Shown piece by piece: positions 35,758 through 47,535 of a stretch of DNA of 64,000 bases. Made by a program: the position numbers and the translations under genes. The stretch comes from Paraphysomonas bandaiensis (lineage: Eukaryota > Chrysophyceae): positions 124,001 through 188,000 of the forward strand of contig CBFFRP010000297.1 in assembly GCA_965644295.1 (NCBI GenBank). The letters are read 5' to 3'. How positions within the stretch are numbered: the stretch's first letter is position 1; each line of letters starts with the position of its first letter. Below the pieces are notes generated by a model. The model was given only the letters and a program-made list of their open reading frames with translations, ran no database searches and was not told where the DNA came from.

Positions 35758-35880
35758 CAGGGATGCGTAACGCGTAACAATTGAATTGCAATTAAATTGC
35801 ATGGAACATACGTAATTATTGCAATGTAATTGCTAAAGAACACCTGCAATTAAATTGCAACTAATTGTCTCGCAACCCTG
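35758..35880. mobile_element. hAT-type MITE, 123 bp
   Basis: A compact element with left end CAGGGATGCG and right end CGCAACCCTG. The subterminal parts are filled with GCAATTAAATTGC-like palindromes, as in the hAT copies at 16844 and 29130. Flanks TAGAGGCC and CAGAGCCT match at 5 of 8 positions. It has no coding capacity and would depend on a hAT transposase. Confidence 0.75.
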
Positions 35881-37632
35881 CAGAGCCTACACACGTCGTA
35901 CATAGGTGCATTGTACTTGTATATTGTTTTTTGTTTTGTAGAGAGCAGAAAACAACTGCATTCCTTGTGTTGGAATGAAACACTATAACAATGAAATAAA
36001 ATTATTGTCGTGCAGAACAGATTATTATCCATATCATGATAGTGGAGAGAAAAAAATTTCATTGGAATTAAACTTTGCTATATAGAGAATTATTCATAAA
36101 CGGATAATAGTTATAATTAACGCTTATATGCACATAACACATAAAAAGGAAACATATAAGAATATACTTATTACTACATGATATAAAAGCATATGTAAAC
36201 ATAAAGCATCATGACATGGATTCCGGGTAAACATACAATACACGTTGGACAGAATGGTGGTCTATTTTGTCTTTCTGCGGAACAGGATCGCCATATCTTC
36301 ATGGTGTTGTGGATATTGCATGATTTTATCATATGATTAAGTAAGTTGTAATAATAAGTAAGTTCGCAGAATAACATATTGTCAGCATTCGCACTTACGG
36401 ATTTTCGCATCTGGTCCTCTGTCGAACCTTGTCAGAACCTTGGGTGAAAAACAGGGACCAGTTACCAACAACTTTTATCATCTTTTTAGCTCCGTCATCT
36501 TTTTAATAGGGATGGAGGATCTGGTCCGAATAAAGTATGCGGGTCTTATACATAGTTTGTAATTAAATTTTATCCTTTCCGGTTTACATAATGTCTTTTA
36601 ACTATTATTCTACCGGTCGGAGTAGTTCAACAGTGTGCGAATATTTTCACACTTCTTAGTAGCATTATAACGATACAACATATAATGTAAAATGTATAAT
36701 ATATTAACAATATACTAAAACATTCTTGTTGATATATTTGGATGGTGAAACAAAGTTAAATAGCTGAACTTAATCTCACACAGCAAGTAATTCGTAAAAA
36801 TATAATCAAAATCTTATAGAATTTACTGATATTTGCTGCATTAATATTCTCTCCACTACCAATCAATATTATCATAATATCTTATGTAGACACAATTTCG
36901 TAAGAGGTCAAAGTATTTCATAACATATTTCATATCATTATTAATTTCATGTACTACAGATTTTCAACTGCTTTATTCTTAAACTAATGGTTATAATTGA
37001 AATACCTTCGAATGCAGCATTTAATTGTTTACAAGCAACAGAACTCAACATAGTATATATAATATAATATGATATGATAATATACTAAGACACTCTGATT
37101 TCTACGCTAGTGCTGCACTTTTGGAGCGGACCCTGAATTTATGTAATTGTATTTTGTAACCCAATGCAGTACGACTGTTGTGGTAATACTTACCACCATT
37201 TTGACATTTCAATGAATGTATAACATGATACACTATATAGAATGTTTGATTATTAGCAATAGGCGCACATAAATCTAATATAGATGCTAGTATCCTAATA
37301 TTTAACGCTACGAGAACTGTTTGTGTATCGCCACAAGGTTTGATAGATATGTAGAGGACATTATACATTATACAGCATGACAAATAAAAGCAGTGATCTA
37401 TGTCTACTGTCTACTACTACCACACTGTAACTGCTTATGATCCTCCACCTGCTTACGATCCTCCACCTACTAGTAAAATGTGCCCCCAGCGGCTGTTGCC
37501 GCGTCGTTTCCGAGCATAGGTACTAATACTACTGTAAGTAGTAGTGGTAAATATAGCTATATGCGTATGCAATCGGTTGGAGCGTTTGCAGTCTCAAGCG
37601 AAGCAGATGTAGCTATATATGAGAATATGATA
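35881..37632 (-). other. Repeat-rich region with possible transposase tail remnants
   Basis: No intact gene. The minus-strand frame 36410-36174 contains FCPTCIVCLPGIH, a Cys-rich tail like the zinc-binding C-terminus of piggyBac-type transposases. The minus-strand frame 37383-37102 may be another transposon piece: LKCQNGGKYYHNSRT precedes a basic end. Both are isolated fragments and the assignments are tentative. Confidence 0.3.
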
Positions 37633-37762
37633 TCTCTTGACCTCAAGCTACAAGACTAAATTCAGCTCGATCCATAGCGTATATGTAATTCTCAATAACT
37701 TTCTAGTTTTAAGATATGTATATACTATGTATAGTAGTTTGGCAGTCATATTCTTACCGATC
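37633..37762 (+). repeat. 130-bp copy of an internal hAT segment
   Basis: Nearly identical to 17129-17264 inside the hAT copy (from CTCTTGACCTCAAGCTAC to TTCTTACCGATCC). It directly abuts the CCCTCAAC element starting at 37764, suggesting a truncated hAT piece next to or broken by that element. Confidence 0.85.
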
Positions 37763-37763
37763 C

Positions 37764-38249
37764 CCCTCAACAAAGTCGGACTCGCACCTTTTCGTGGTGT
37801 TCTGGGGGATAAGTACCGGAGTTATTTCTCTGGGAAACTAACGTGAGCCGCAAACATAGTCAGCGGATATTCTTCTGCCCACTCATAGCCGAATGCTTGT
37901 GTGGTACAAGGGACACCAATAAGTGTCACTTGTGTAGACGTCTTTGGGCCCTGACGAATAAACAGGCATCCGGGACAGGGCCCACCTGAAGGGTAACCGG
38001 GGTATTGGGCTGCTTGCTGAAGTCAAGCATCCGGGATGTTCACCTTAAGAACTCAGAGCGGAAGTGGTCGCACCTTGGTGCTTGCGGCGACGCACAAGCA
38101 GCTTCCGTAGCGTTAAATAGTAGGATAAAAAAAGTGTGTACTGATTAGTTACAGATAGAGGTCTAACTAGTTTGTCTAGCATTCATCTAGCTACTAAGTT
38201 AGTGCAGGTTGCTTTTTAACGCCTATTGCTAATAATAAGATTTTCAATA
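37764..38249 (-). mobile_element. Shorter copy of the CCCTCAAC element
   Basis: Collinear with the start of the element at 6593 through TTCACCTTAAGAACTCA, then only the far end is kept (GCACAAGC ... AATAAGATTTTCAATA), so most of the interior is deleted. The encoded minus-strand peptide is VPCTTQAFGYEWAEEYPL; a stop and a frame change follow FPEK. No clear flanking duplication is visible here. Confidence 0.65.
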
Positions 38250-38561
38250 TAGTAACATGCTCCTTTATTTTTTGCTTGATAAAGTGCCAGGTGTATAGAT
38301 ACATATGCTGCGGTACTAGTGATATAAAGCCGTACATTAAGGTATAAATGATAAATGGGGTACCCTCATGATAATGAAAACTTTCTGCAGTTTAATATTT
38401 CTTGACTGACTTTACATCTTTACATTATCCTTTCTAACCATACTTGGGCACACAATACTATACATGGCCTAACTGTAAGAAACAAACTGCTCAAAATAAC
38501 TGTATTCAATAAAGCAGCAAATATATATCCACTTCAGTCTACATTTCAATCTACGCCACAA
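38250..38561. other. AT-rich spacer, nothing recognised
   Basis: Downstream flank of the PP2A gene on the minus strand, presumably its 3' UTR. No repeat or RNA gene is seen. Confidence 0.45.
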
Positions 38562-40343
38562 CTAGACTTTGTATAAATACAAAGCAGCCTGGGCAGTCAG
38601 AGCAATTGTATTGCTTGAAGGGTTCCACGCGCAGTGTAAAACCTGTTATATATCAGTCACGTTCGAAAAATTAGAACATGACTACCTTTTTATCGAAATC
38701 CGCTTCGGCTGCATCTCGAGTACGCGATCGGCCTGCAGAGCACATCACTATAACGATCTGTGATCAAGTTACTAGTGACTCACCACCACTGCTTTGCAGC
38801 TCAATAGAGTGTTCCGCATACCCAGCTTTGTTCCAAACAGAAAATTGATTGCTGAAAACACGTTGGAATATCAGCCACTTAAATATGGTAGCACAACACA
38901 ACACTCACCCGTAGCTACCGGTCAGGATCTTCTGTCCATCTGGAGAGACTGCTATTTCGAACTTATCAAAAATACAATCGGATTCATACAGCTCGCATAG
39001 AATGGATTTGAGACTATCATTGATATTGATAACCTACATATGGTGTTTGAAACAAAACAGTTAGAGAGTTGTGATAATGATACAATCAGTTACAAACCCG
39101 CACGGGCTTGGTCTCCATATGAGTGTCCCAAACTTTAAGTGTGAGGTAGTCACGGCTTATTATGTATCTTCCATCTCCAGCAAAACTGTACCAATAGGAG
39201 TCAGTATATCACGAAATTACTCCTGGTCCTACCTCGCATCAGATATTGATGCCACAATTTCGGAGAAAAACGACTTCGATGCAGCATCCTCAGGCTCCTG
39301 TTCAGCATTCAGTGTGAGAATATAGAGTACAAAGAGGTTGGTGATACCTCGAACACTTTCGCGCATACATCGCACAGGGCAGATCGACGGGTATCCCCAA
39401 GTTTGATGGACCCACGCGAGGAGCTGTACATAAGGATATTACAGTGCTCAGGATGGAATTGAGCCGACGTAATCACTTCCGTGAGTTCCTCCATATTGGA
39501 GGGCTTTATATCTACGATATCTGCAATTCAGAACAATAGTTATCGATATACCAAGCAACAGACAATATATACTTACTGAAACTTGATGTATTTATTTCAG
39601 AATTCCACCAGTTTATTCGTAAGTCATCTGCACTAAGGAATGATTCGCCATCGCTATTGCAGCTCACGGAATTAATATGATAAGCGTGGGCGTTACAGTA
39701 CGAGCGTTTAGGCATAGCGGAAACGGCAGACGACGTTTCCTGCCTTCGATTCAAAGATAAAACTCCATCTCTTATAGAAGAATATTTAGCACCAGGAAGT
39801 CGTTGCATGTGGCGTCCAACTTTCCATAATTTTATTGTTTTATCTAAACAAATATTAGTCCAAAGGGAATGTGGTACGCGCGTTCATTATATAATTCGTA
39901 CCATTGGTTGTGTATAAAAAAGAGCTATCCCCCAAAGGTTTGCCCCACTGAATATGATTAATTTTTTCCTCAATTTCTAAACTTTTAAGATAATCGAACT
40001 CTTGTTCATGACTCTGAAATTGGCAGTGAACCTGCCACTGATTTTCTGCCCCTTCTACATCTCGAACAGAAGCCTGTCATATAAATAAGCAACAACTAAT
40101 AAAATCAAATCTAATCTATGAACCTTTTGAGGAATATCATCGTTCTTCTTATGTATGACTATTGAACCACCATGATCACCACTTGCAAGTAAATCACCCC
40201 GTCCATTAAACTCTAGTGCAGAAAATATATTGGCTATATAATAGATATATATGAGATATATGTGTATGATAGAGGGATATAAAATATCAAGATATACCTT
40301 CATTAGAGATATCATCTGGATCACCAAATAATTGAGAAAACAT
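38562..40343 (-). CDS. Protein phosphatase 2A regulatory subunit B (B55/PPP2R2 family)
   Basis: WD-repeat subunit that directs PP2A to its substrates. Starts [15 protein letters not shown] at 40343. About ten exons are separated by introns of about 43-64 bp. Conserved B55 blocks occur in order: ISxxEFN-like [140 protein letters not shown] and [17 protein letters not shown]. It ends KV-stop at 38562. Exon joints were placed by frame continuity and a few may be off by several bases. The C-terminal repeat region contains [13 protein letters not shown], where the family usually has SYxNxFRVF, so this copy is slightly divergent there. Confidence 0.92.
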
Positions 40344-40750
40344 CGTATTGAAATGTAATTATAGATCTACATGGGATAGAATGAGTTTATGTGGAAATAA
40401 TCTCATGGATAACATAATAAATGATTGATAAGAAGCACTCTGGTGATAGGTGCATGTATACACTATACCTAATCCTCACCCAGAGGTGTTATAAATATAA
40501 TATGTACCAATGTCTGTGTAGTAGTTATGAACATATATATATATACATATACATACATACCAGTATCGTACAGACTGGCTATCATATGGTGGTATACTGC
40601 TGCTGTATGTATGGTACCAAGATTCTGAAAAAAAATTGTACAAAATTGCAGAACATGGATACAAAAATATACACTCATCTCTTAAGAATCTACAAAGAAA
40701 ACAAATTAAAACTATTTATATCATATTTTTTACAGTATTAGCAAAGCGAC
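40344..40750. other. Spacer between PP2A B55 gene and tRNA
   Basis: AT-rich upstream flank of the minus-strand PP2A gene. No independent gene is supported. Short open frames here are chance frames. Confidence 0.45.
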
Positions 40751-40822
40751 GCCTCTTTAGCTTAGTGGTAGAGCATTCGCTTCGTAAGCGAAAGGTCGAG
40801 GGTTCAATCCCCTCAGGAGGCT
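40751..40822 (+). tRNA. tRNA-Thr (anticodon CGT)
   Basis: A 72-nt cloverleaf without intron. Acceptor stem GCCTCTT pairs with AGGAGGC. D-arm is GCTT/GAGC with A-box TAGCTTAGTGGTAGAGC. Anticodon stem TTCGC/GCGAA encloses loop TTCGTAA, giving CGT. The T-arm is GAGGG TTCAATC CCCTC with B-box GGTTCAATCC. Confidence 0.96.
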
Positions 40823-40826
40823 CGTA

Positions 40827-40831
40827 TTTTT
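40827..40831 (+). terminator. Pol III T-run after tRNA-Thr
   Basis: A run of five T begins five bases after the tRNA end, the usual RNA polymerase III termination signal. Confidence 0.8.
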
Positions 40832-41133
40832 GAATATCACTATTTTTGACAATCAGTATTTTTTGTATCAGGGAAAATATGTACCGGTCTACACCACATC
40901 CAGTACATGTCCAGGAGTAGTACCGGAGTAGGTACGCTGTACCAGCCCACAGTATCTATTATTTTATATCGTATATGGGGTGAATCATATCTACGAGAGT
41001 TGTATATATGTAACATATGAACATACACACACATTTCAATATAAACATTATCATACTAGTAAACTAACACCATAAATAAACCACACCTCTACACTGTATA
41101 TCTATTAATATCTCATCCCCTGACACACCACAT

Positions 41134-42925
41134 ATGAACCCCATTCGATTCATTCTCTTTCTTAATGGTCTTATCACTGTATTATCATATAAACCTCAAC
41201 TACTTATCGAAACTGATTTGGGATCAGTAGAAGGCCATGTAAATGGAGAGGGGGTCCGGGAATGGGTGGGAATACCCTATGCCGAGCCTCCTGTAGGGAG
41301 TTTAAGATGGGAATATCCACGTTCACCAAGTCCATGGAGTGATGTATATGTAGCCAATAAGAACCCTCCTGGCTGTGCTCAAAACTGTACACTTCCACCT
41401 GGGACAGGTACATGTCCGGAGTAAGTATGTTTTGACAGATACTAAGTAGTATATGTAATGTGGAGTCGCAGTTATGTTTCAGAAGATTGTCTTTTTCTCA
41501 GTGTTTTTGCTCCACTGATGCCACCGACAGACCCAAACGGCTACCCCGTTATCTTTTTTATGCATGGCGGTAAGAGTACAATTTCTCTGAACGTGCTCGT
41601 ATCATGCTAGTGTTATGGTAGGGGCGTTTACGGATGGTCTGGGCGCATGCGCACTGTATAACGGCACGAATTTTGCGAAAACAGCTGACACCATCGTCGT
41701 CGCAATAAACTATAGGCTTGGCGCTTTCGGCTTCATGGCATCGGCTTCTATGCAGGTAGATATAATTTTAAGTGCTGTGTTATATATTAGTTTGTGAAGT
41801 AGTATCTTTTAGGGAAATTATGGGTTCATGGATCAGCGACTTGCCCTTGAGTGGGTCCAACGTAATATCCGATCGTTTGGGGGCGATCCCACCCGTGTGA
41901 CGGCCTCTGGCCAAAGCGCTGGTGCTATGAGTGTAGGGGCTCACTTGGTTTCGCCCGGATCCCGAGGACTTTTTCAAAGAGGGCTTATGGAAAGTAACCC
42001 CCTCGGATTGCCCTTCCACTCCCGTGAGTCTGCGCAAGAGAATGCAGACAACGTTGCATTGTACCTGAACTGCCCTGTTGATGATGTGGAATGCATGCGC
42101 GAGAAAACAATGGCTGAAATATTGGACGCTCAAAAGCACGCCCCGGAACTTAATTTGGACACTCTTTTTATAAACTTTCTCCCTTGGAGTCCAATGGTCG
42201 AAGAAGGCGGAGAGATTCCGTTGCAGCCGATATATGCACTGGGGAGAGGAGACTTTGAGCACATGCCTTTACTGTCCGGCAGTACCCGAGATGAAGGACA
42301 AATGTTCGTTTACGAACTTTTCTTGAATCCTCTGAGCGAAGAGGCTTATAAGGCTGTGATTCTAGCTACTTTTGGTCGCGAGAATTATAAGCAGATAATC
42401 GACATGTACCCGTATGATATTGTGGAGGGTACCACTGATGGACGCGATGCATGTAATGTACTGGCAACTGACCTATTATTCTACTGCCCACTGAGGAACG
42501 TAACAAGAGGGTACCAAAATAGACTTGGCGTCGATAAGGTTCCTTCCTACATCTACCGTTTTGAGCACGTTCTTTCTGAAGATCTAAGTAGATGTTGGGA
42601 ACCGAACACCACTTATTGCATTGGATATGTGTGTCATGCAAGCGAGCTCTGCTTCGTGTTTGACGTCTTCACCGACGGTAAAGGTATATCTTATGACATC
42701 ACTCTTGCAGAAGAGAAGCTTGCCATGGACATTCCACATATGTGGTCCAATTTTGCAGCAAGTGGAAGTCCCAACAAGGGATTGTTCAACCCTCCTATTG
42801 TTTTCCCTCCATATGTCGGGATGGATGACAGTGTGCTTTTTATTGAAGAACCTGGTATGTCTGTAGATTCACATTTTCGGGATGATTTCTGCAACATGTG
42901 GGACACTCTGGGATACATTTACTAA
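41134..42925 (+). CDS. Secreted type-B carboxylesterase / cholinesterase-like hydrolase
   Basis: Alpha/beta-hydrolase that cleaves carboxylic esters. It starts MNPIRFILFLNGLITVLS, a signal peptide. Exons are about 41134-41407, 41483-41569, 41622-41755 and 41813-42925; the first donor is the least certain (GTACAT at 41408 fits the frame, the stronger-looking GTAAGT at 41421 does not). Family landmarks are LGSVEGHV, GIPYAEPPVGSLRW, EDCLFLSVFAP, the oxyanion-hole HGGAF created by splicing at 41569/41622, and the nucleophile elbow ASGQSAGAMS (Ser). The acid residue is in GSTRDEGQMF and the His in CHASELCFVFD, completing a Ser-Glu-His triad. The C-terminus CNMWDTLGY matches the family end. No GPI or membrane anchor is evident. 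Natural substrate unknown. Confidence 0.92.
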
Positions 42926-43633
42926 TGACAGGGGGTCACCTAGCATCACTGAAGAATATGTGTGATATGTCGAAATCATTCATACTACTGAATTATATTC
43001 GCATTGAATTAATCGTAATTTATCCATAATTAACCATGTCAGTAATTATAATCTTACTATTTGTGTGAAAATATTTTGGTCGTTTCTCTGCAACATCAAC
43101 ACCATTGTCAATATTTGACATTTGAATAGAAATCAACTGAGCAATAGCTAAATAGTAAATTATAAAATTATACTCAACACCACACACACATCTCTTATCC
43201 TTCATTGACATTCCAATGATTTCAAGCAGAACTTATTTCAACTGTATTCTTACACGAGCGGTCATAATGCGACTAGAGCAGTTAATTGTTTACAAATAAG
43301 CACATATATTATATATTCGTGGGCTCAACGGCACAACTAACGCGTTGTTGATGCATCGCATTACTTGGTTACCACATTCGATATGCTATATAATATATAA
43401 TACATAATGCTTTCTGCCAACTTTCAAGCATGTGCTAGATGCCATGATACCAAGTACGTCCAATATCTAAATAGCAATAGTTACGACATATGCACTCCTG
43501 GTTGCCCTGCTCATTAAATTGCTACAAAACTAAAAAAATACTTAGACATTCAAGATTTAGAAATTTAATACACTTTAAAAAGTCGATGAGGATACTTGTA
43601 TGTACAGTTCTTCACATCTTGTCTACATATACT
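42926..43633. other. AT-rich convergent intergenic region
   Basis: Lies between the 3' ends of the esterase (+) and the GT61-like gene (-). It should hold both 3' UTRs. No gene or repeat family is recognised. Confidence 0.5.
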
Positions 43634-45958
43634 CTATACGATGTGAGAATGAAACCTATTACCATACATGGCGCGCATGCAGTTCTTCCTGTATACTTCG
43701 CTATCTATAACTATTTTGCTAAACGTAATAGGGTTGACTGAACAAATTTGCCCTTCGCGTAAATAATCTTCAACAAGCACATTAGGGAAGGGACCATCAC
43801 CCAGGTTGATATCGTTAAGTGCATCACCATGCCTCTGTCTCAGTTCTCGGAGCCAATCAACAATGCTCTGGCGAGAGTCCTCATTCAACCATGTTGTCTC
43901 GTTGAAAGTTGCTTGATACTCCACCCAATTCCCAGGCGAAAGCTTACTAACTATACCAGGCTTACGCCACATCGACACTCGAAACACCGTGGAACACTTG
44001 TGCATCCACACGGCATTTAGCAGTCCAGTTCCATCTGCACCAACCAAAAGGGTAGTATTGAAACGTAGCTGGGCAACTTGCTCCGATATGTTCCAGCGAC
44101 TCATAGCTACAATTTGAGTAGTACAGCCATAAGAATTCGCCACATCACGCAATTCCAGAACATTCGTAATGGCTCGAGATGTATAGCCCATCTCCGACGA
44201 TCTCACGATGAATGTCACAGCACACCTATCAACAGTAATTGGGGTAGCTAACCCTCGATCTGACGAAATAGGGCTTAAAAAGCTCCTCTTTCGACTAAGT
44301 GGGACAATGGAATCTGAGATATGTGAGGCGAATCTAGTCCAAAGAGACATTGGTGACGATTTATTAAGGTGATCCAAGAGAGGCATTGACCCAAGCATAA
44401 TGCGTTCAAAACACACCGTCTCGTTGGATTGCCTTGACCACAATATCGTATTGTCCCAAGAGTATACAGCTGCAAATCCAACAGCACCAAACACTTCTTG
44501 GAACGTGTCCTGCCAATGCAACGAGTAATGTGTTGCCTCTACTCCAGACACACCTCCCGTCGTGTTTCTTTCTAGATTTATGTGTAGTGCCACATCTGCA
44601 GGGCGAAGTCCCTTACTCCAAACAGTGGCTAGAATGTTAGACAGGCAGTTAAATAAGGTATGACCATATTGCGGGTAGTTTGTAATGCCAACTACATAGT
44701 GAACTTTTCCTCCAAGTAAATTGTCGCAGAAACATGTGCCACTGTAAATCCCTTGTAGAAATTCGAATTCAGCATCCTGCGATAAAACACTGTGAACACT
44801 AATGGGCGGTGAAAGAGATGTGCTATCTCCAAGTCCAAGCCCAAAACTACTCGATTCATAGTACATAGAGAACGATCCAAATCCCTCAATTCCACTATCC
44901 CCAGGAAGAAACACTTGTAGCTTTCCCCCCACCAAACGAGCACCAAGAGAGTCCAGATACGCAAAACGGGCAATACCCATGACATCTCCATGGGCACGAC
45001 TATGAATATAGGGGTTCCTAAAAGGTGCTGTGGGATCAGGTCCAAAGTCTGTAAATTCCAGAATACCCTCTCGAGAAGGCAAAAAGCATTGAAATTCTTC
45101 CCGGCTGAATTCGACTACACCACTACGCCGAGAGAGTCTGACATCAGAAGGAAGAGAGCTCCACCACTTACGGGTAGAAGGAAGTCCAGTTATAGTGGAG
45201 GGTATAGTCGTTCGAATGAGATCCTGGTGCTCTTCAATATAAAAAAACTCCCCTGTAGCGGCCACTAAACTTCGGTCATCCCTAGTTATCAAAACGGTTT
45301 CCAGAGAATCCATTTTGTCTTCGATAAACGGAGGAAGACGACCCAATAAGGCGATCGCCTCTGAGTGAAGAGTCAATAAATGAGTTGTGGAATACACAGA
45401 TACCCTCTCTGCTGACTTATTCGACACTCCATACTGCTGATATCTGAGAAATTCGAGGGCATCATTTTGTCTATCTATTGTTTGCAGAAAAAAACAATTC
45501 GACCATCCCGTTTGATCTATTTGATCCAAAGACAGTGATATACTGTATATATCCACATCATCCCATATGTTATAATACTTAACAAGACCCTCTGCCAGTT
45601 GACGCCCATTCATATGATCAGTACCATGTTTTGCTAGTCCAGAATCGACTATCCCTAACATCCAATAGGTCATATTACTCTGTGTACAGTTATAATTAGA
45701 TTTCATATCTAATAACTGTATAAATATTTCTTGTTCAGTATAATTACCAAAGGATACCATGGATATGTGTGTGTTAGCTATGGGATAGCTGAATGGGGTT
45801 GTTCCTGTCTCAATTAATGTAAAAGAAAATTCACTATTTGTATATTTCACAGTGCAGTATAGTGTATGTATGTACCTATCTATATAAGTGGATGTTGTAT
45901 AAGTTATGAATAGTAGTAACAATACAGCACATGATACACGATTTTTCATATCTAACAT
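43634..45958 (-). CDS. GT61-like glycosyltransferase, type II membrane protein
   Basis: Single-exon gene of 774 codons. A short N-terminal tail and hydrophobic segment (VSCAVLLLLFITYTTSTYI) predict a Golgi/ER signal anchor with the rest lumenal. The last about 330 residues resemble the DUF563/GT61 domain. LLVGADGTGLLNAVWM matches the diagnostic VGxHGAGLxN block (with Asp-Gly-Thr replacing His-Gly-Ala), and a Cys-Thr-Val-Phe strand follows. The region before it (MSRWNISEQVAQLRFNTTL) is the usual position-search helix. The preceding about 440 residues are long for the family and not assigned. Likely transfers a pentose or GlcNAc to secreted glycoproteins or glycans; substrate unknown. A second ATG three codons downstream (MKNRVS) is an alternative start. 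Confidence 0.75.
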   Translation of the reverse strand: MLDMKNRVSCAVLLLLFITYTTSTYIDRYIHTLYCTVKYTNSEFSFTLIETGTTPFSYPIANTHISMVSFGNYTEQEIFIQLLDMKSNYNCTQSNMTYWMLGIVDSGLAKHGTDHMNGRQLAEGLVKYYNIWDDVDIYSISLSLDQIDQTGWSNCFFLQTIDRQNDALEFLRYQQYGVSNKSAERVSVYSTTHLLTLHSEAIALLGRLPPFIEDKMDSLETVLITRDDRSLVAATGEFFYIEEHQDLIRTTIPSTITGLPSTRKWWSSLPSDVRLSRRSGVVEFSREEFQCFLPSREGILEFTDFGPDPTAPFRNPYIHSRAHGDVMGIARFAYLDSLGARLVGGKLQVFLPGDSGIEGFGSFSMYYESSSFGLGLGDSTSLSPPISVHSVLSQDAEFEFLQGIYSGTCFCDNLLGGKVHYVVGITNYPQYGHTLFNCLSNILATVWSKGLRPADVALHINLERNTTGGVSGVEATHYSLHWQDTFQEVFGAVGFAAVYSWDNTILWSRQSNETVCFERIMLGSMPLLDHLNKSSPMSLWTRFASHISDSIVPLSRKRSFLSPISSDRGLATPITVDRCAVTFIVRSSEMGYTSRAITNVLELRDVANSYGCTTQIVAMSRWNISEQVAQLRFNTTLLVGADGTGLLNAVWMHKCSTVFRVSMWRKPGIVSKLSPGNWVEYQATFNETTWLNEDSRQSIVDWLRELRQRHGDALNDINLGDGPFPNVLVEDYLREGQICSVNPITFSKIVIDSEVYRKNCMRAMYGNRFHSHIV

Positions 45959-46365
45959 CGTATTAATATATGAATCAATTGATAAAGTTATGTTGACTTC
46001 TTATTAAATTTGAAGGCAGATGATTGGATAGATTGCATGATATCACTTCACTTCATATCATAGAGTGGAGTGTATAAATGGACTGCTATGCCATGGTATG
46101 CATTCATTCTATGGTATGCTATGGTATGGTATACTTCATATCTTAAACTTTCATATCCCACTTTGCCTTTTAAAATATATGTAGTCCATACCATTGTATT
46201 CTCTCTGTATTCGTATACACAGTGGCAAGTGTATGATGATGAAGATATCAGCCCGTTAATTCCAATAATATTATATTCCAAGGCAATGATACGCATATAA
46301 GCACTGTCCCATTCATATATCCATACCACAATTGGAAGTGTGTAACACACTCGATTAAATTAATC
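45959..46365. promoter_or_regulatory. Divergent spacer between GT61-like and sulfotransferase genes
   Basis: Both neighbouring starts face outward, so this 407-bp stretch should hold both promoters. A run of imperfect GGTATG/CATTC repeats occurs near 46085-46135. No factor site is assigned. Confidence 0.4.
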
Positions 46366-47535
46366 ATGACACACTCACCTCTAGTTATTATATATGCTAT
46401 GATCAGCATAGCTGCTGCAGAGAATATCTCAACAGACTGGTTCGTAATTGGTAGTATAATATACATATATATTCCGTTTTGTATTACATGGAGTTCTCAA
46501 AGGTGCTGGGCTAGGGAGAACTGGTACAGATAGTTTAAAACATGCTCTGGAACTGCTTGGGTATGATTATCTGTATGCATTTATGTTCGTGACATCGTTA
46601 GAAAAGGATGGGACCAGCATATCATATGAAGGATGCACTGCGTGGACACCCTTGTACGATGCATCATATTGATGGGCTCTGGACAGATGCCAGCAAGGGT
46701 ATTTATTTGTGGTTTGCTTGTGTCTTGTTTGATGGGTAGAATTGTAGGTAATGTCTCCCCCGAGCGCTTCCGCTCAGAACTAAGTTGTTTTCGTTCTGGA
46801 GTTGATATACCTGCGGCTGCTTATTTCCAAGAACTCATGCAAGCTTACCCTAATGCTAAGGTGTTTGTTTGCCACTGCTTAACATGATATCCGTACGTTT
46901 TTCTGACTTACATACAGGTGGTTCTCACTAGACGACGCCCACTTCAGTGGGCCCGATCAGCTCAGAGTACTATATGTCCTGCTGCGGTGTCAAGAGGAGC
47001 CATTTTTGAAGGCCCTGGAAGTGATTCTGTTCCTCCACTTTATGTTCGTGTTCTGAGGACTTTCCTACCCGTCGCTCCTGGAACAGGTGTAGTGCCGTAT
47101 AGAGCAATGATGAGTGGCGTATTACAAAAGATTGCTGAAGCCAGTTATTCAATGGGTGGAGAGAATTCTGCATCAGCATACTGCTCCAATGACACGAAAG
47201 CTATGGCCAAACTCTACGAAAGTTGGAATGCCTATGTTATGAAGACAGTGCCTTCGGAGCGACTTATTGTATTTGATACCGGCATAGACGGGTGGGATAA
47301 GCTGTGCGATGGCCTGAATGTTTCTGTACCTCGTCGTAGATTGCCGAATGGAACTGATATAATGATTCCTTATCCCCATATAAACACTCGTGCTGATTAC
47401 GTCACTATGGTTTTTGCACAACGTGTATTAGCATGCATTGTATTCGTCACGCCTATTCTACTATGTGTATTAGCATATTTGCTCTGCCGCAAGTGTTGCT
47501 GGCGCTCAAAGTCGCAATATATACATATTGACTAA
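46366..47535 (+). CDS. P-loop sulfotransferase family protein with C-terminal membrane helix
   Basis: Starts at ATG 46366 with a hydrophobic leader (LVIIYAMISIAAAE). Splicing of four introns is needed, about 46453-46504, 46561-46606, about 46720-46768 and 46861-46918. This assembles WFVIGAGLGRTGTDSLKHAL, the 5'-PSB P-loop of the Sulfotransfer_4 group, then GMGPAYHMKDALRGHP. The long last exon gives VVLTRRRPLQWARSAQS, corresponding to the 3'-PB region, and then the rest of the domain. Family members transfer sulfate from PAPS, although many Sulfotransfer_4 proteins are uncharacterised. The protein ends with a strong transmembrane helix (VLACIVFVTPILLCVLAYLL) and a Cys/Arg-rich tail, so a type I, C-terminally anchored topology is likely. 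Confidence 0.85.

Noticed and set aside
41408-41482. Using the GTAAGT at 41421 as the first esterase donor
   Set aside because: No acceptor in the vicinity restores the conserved EDCLFL frame from that phase; the GTACAT donor at 41408 does.
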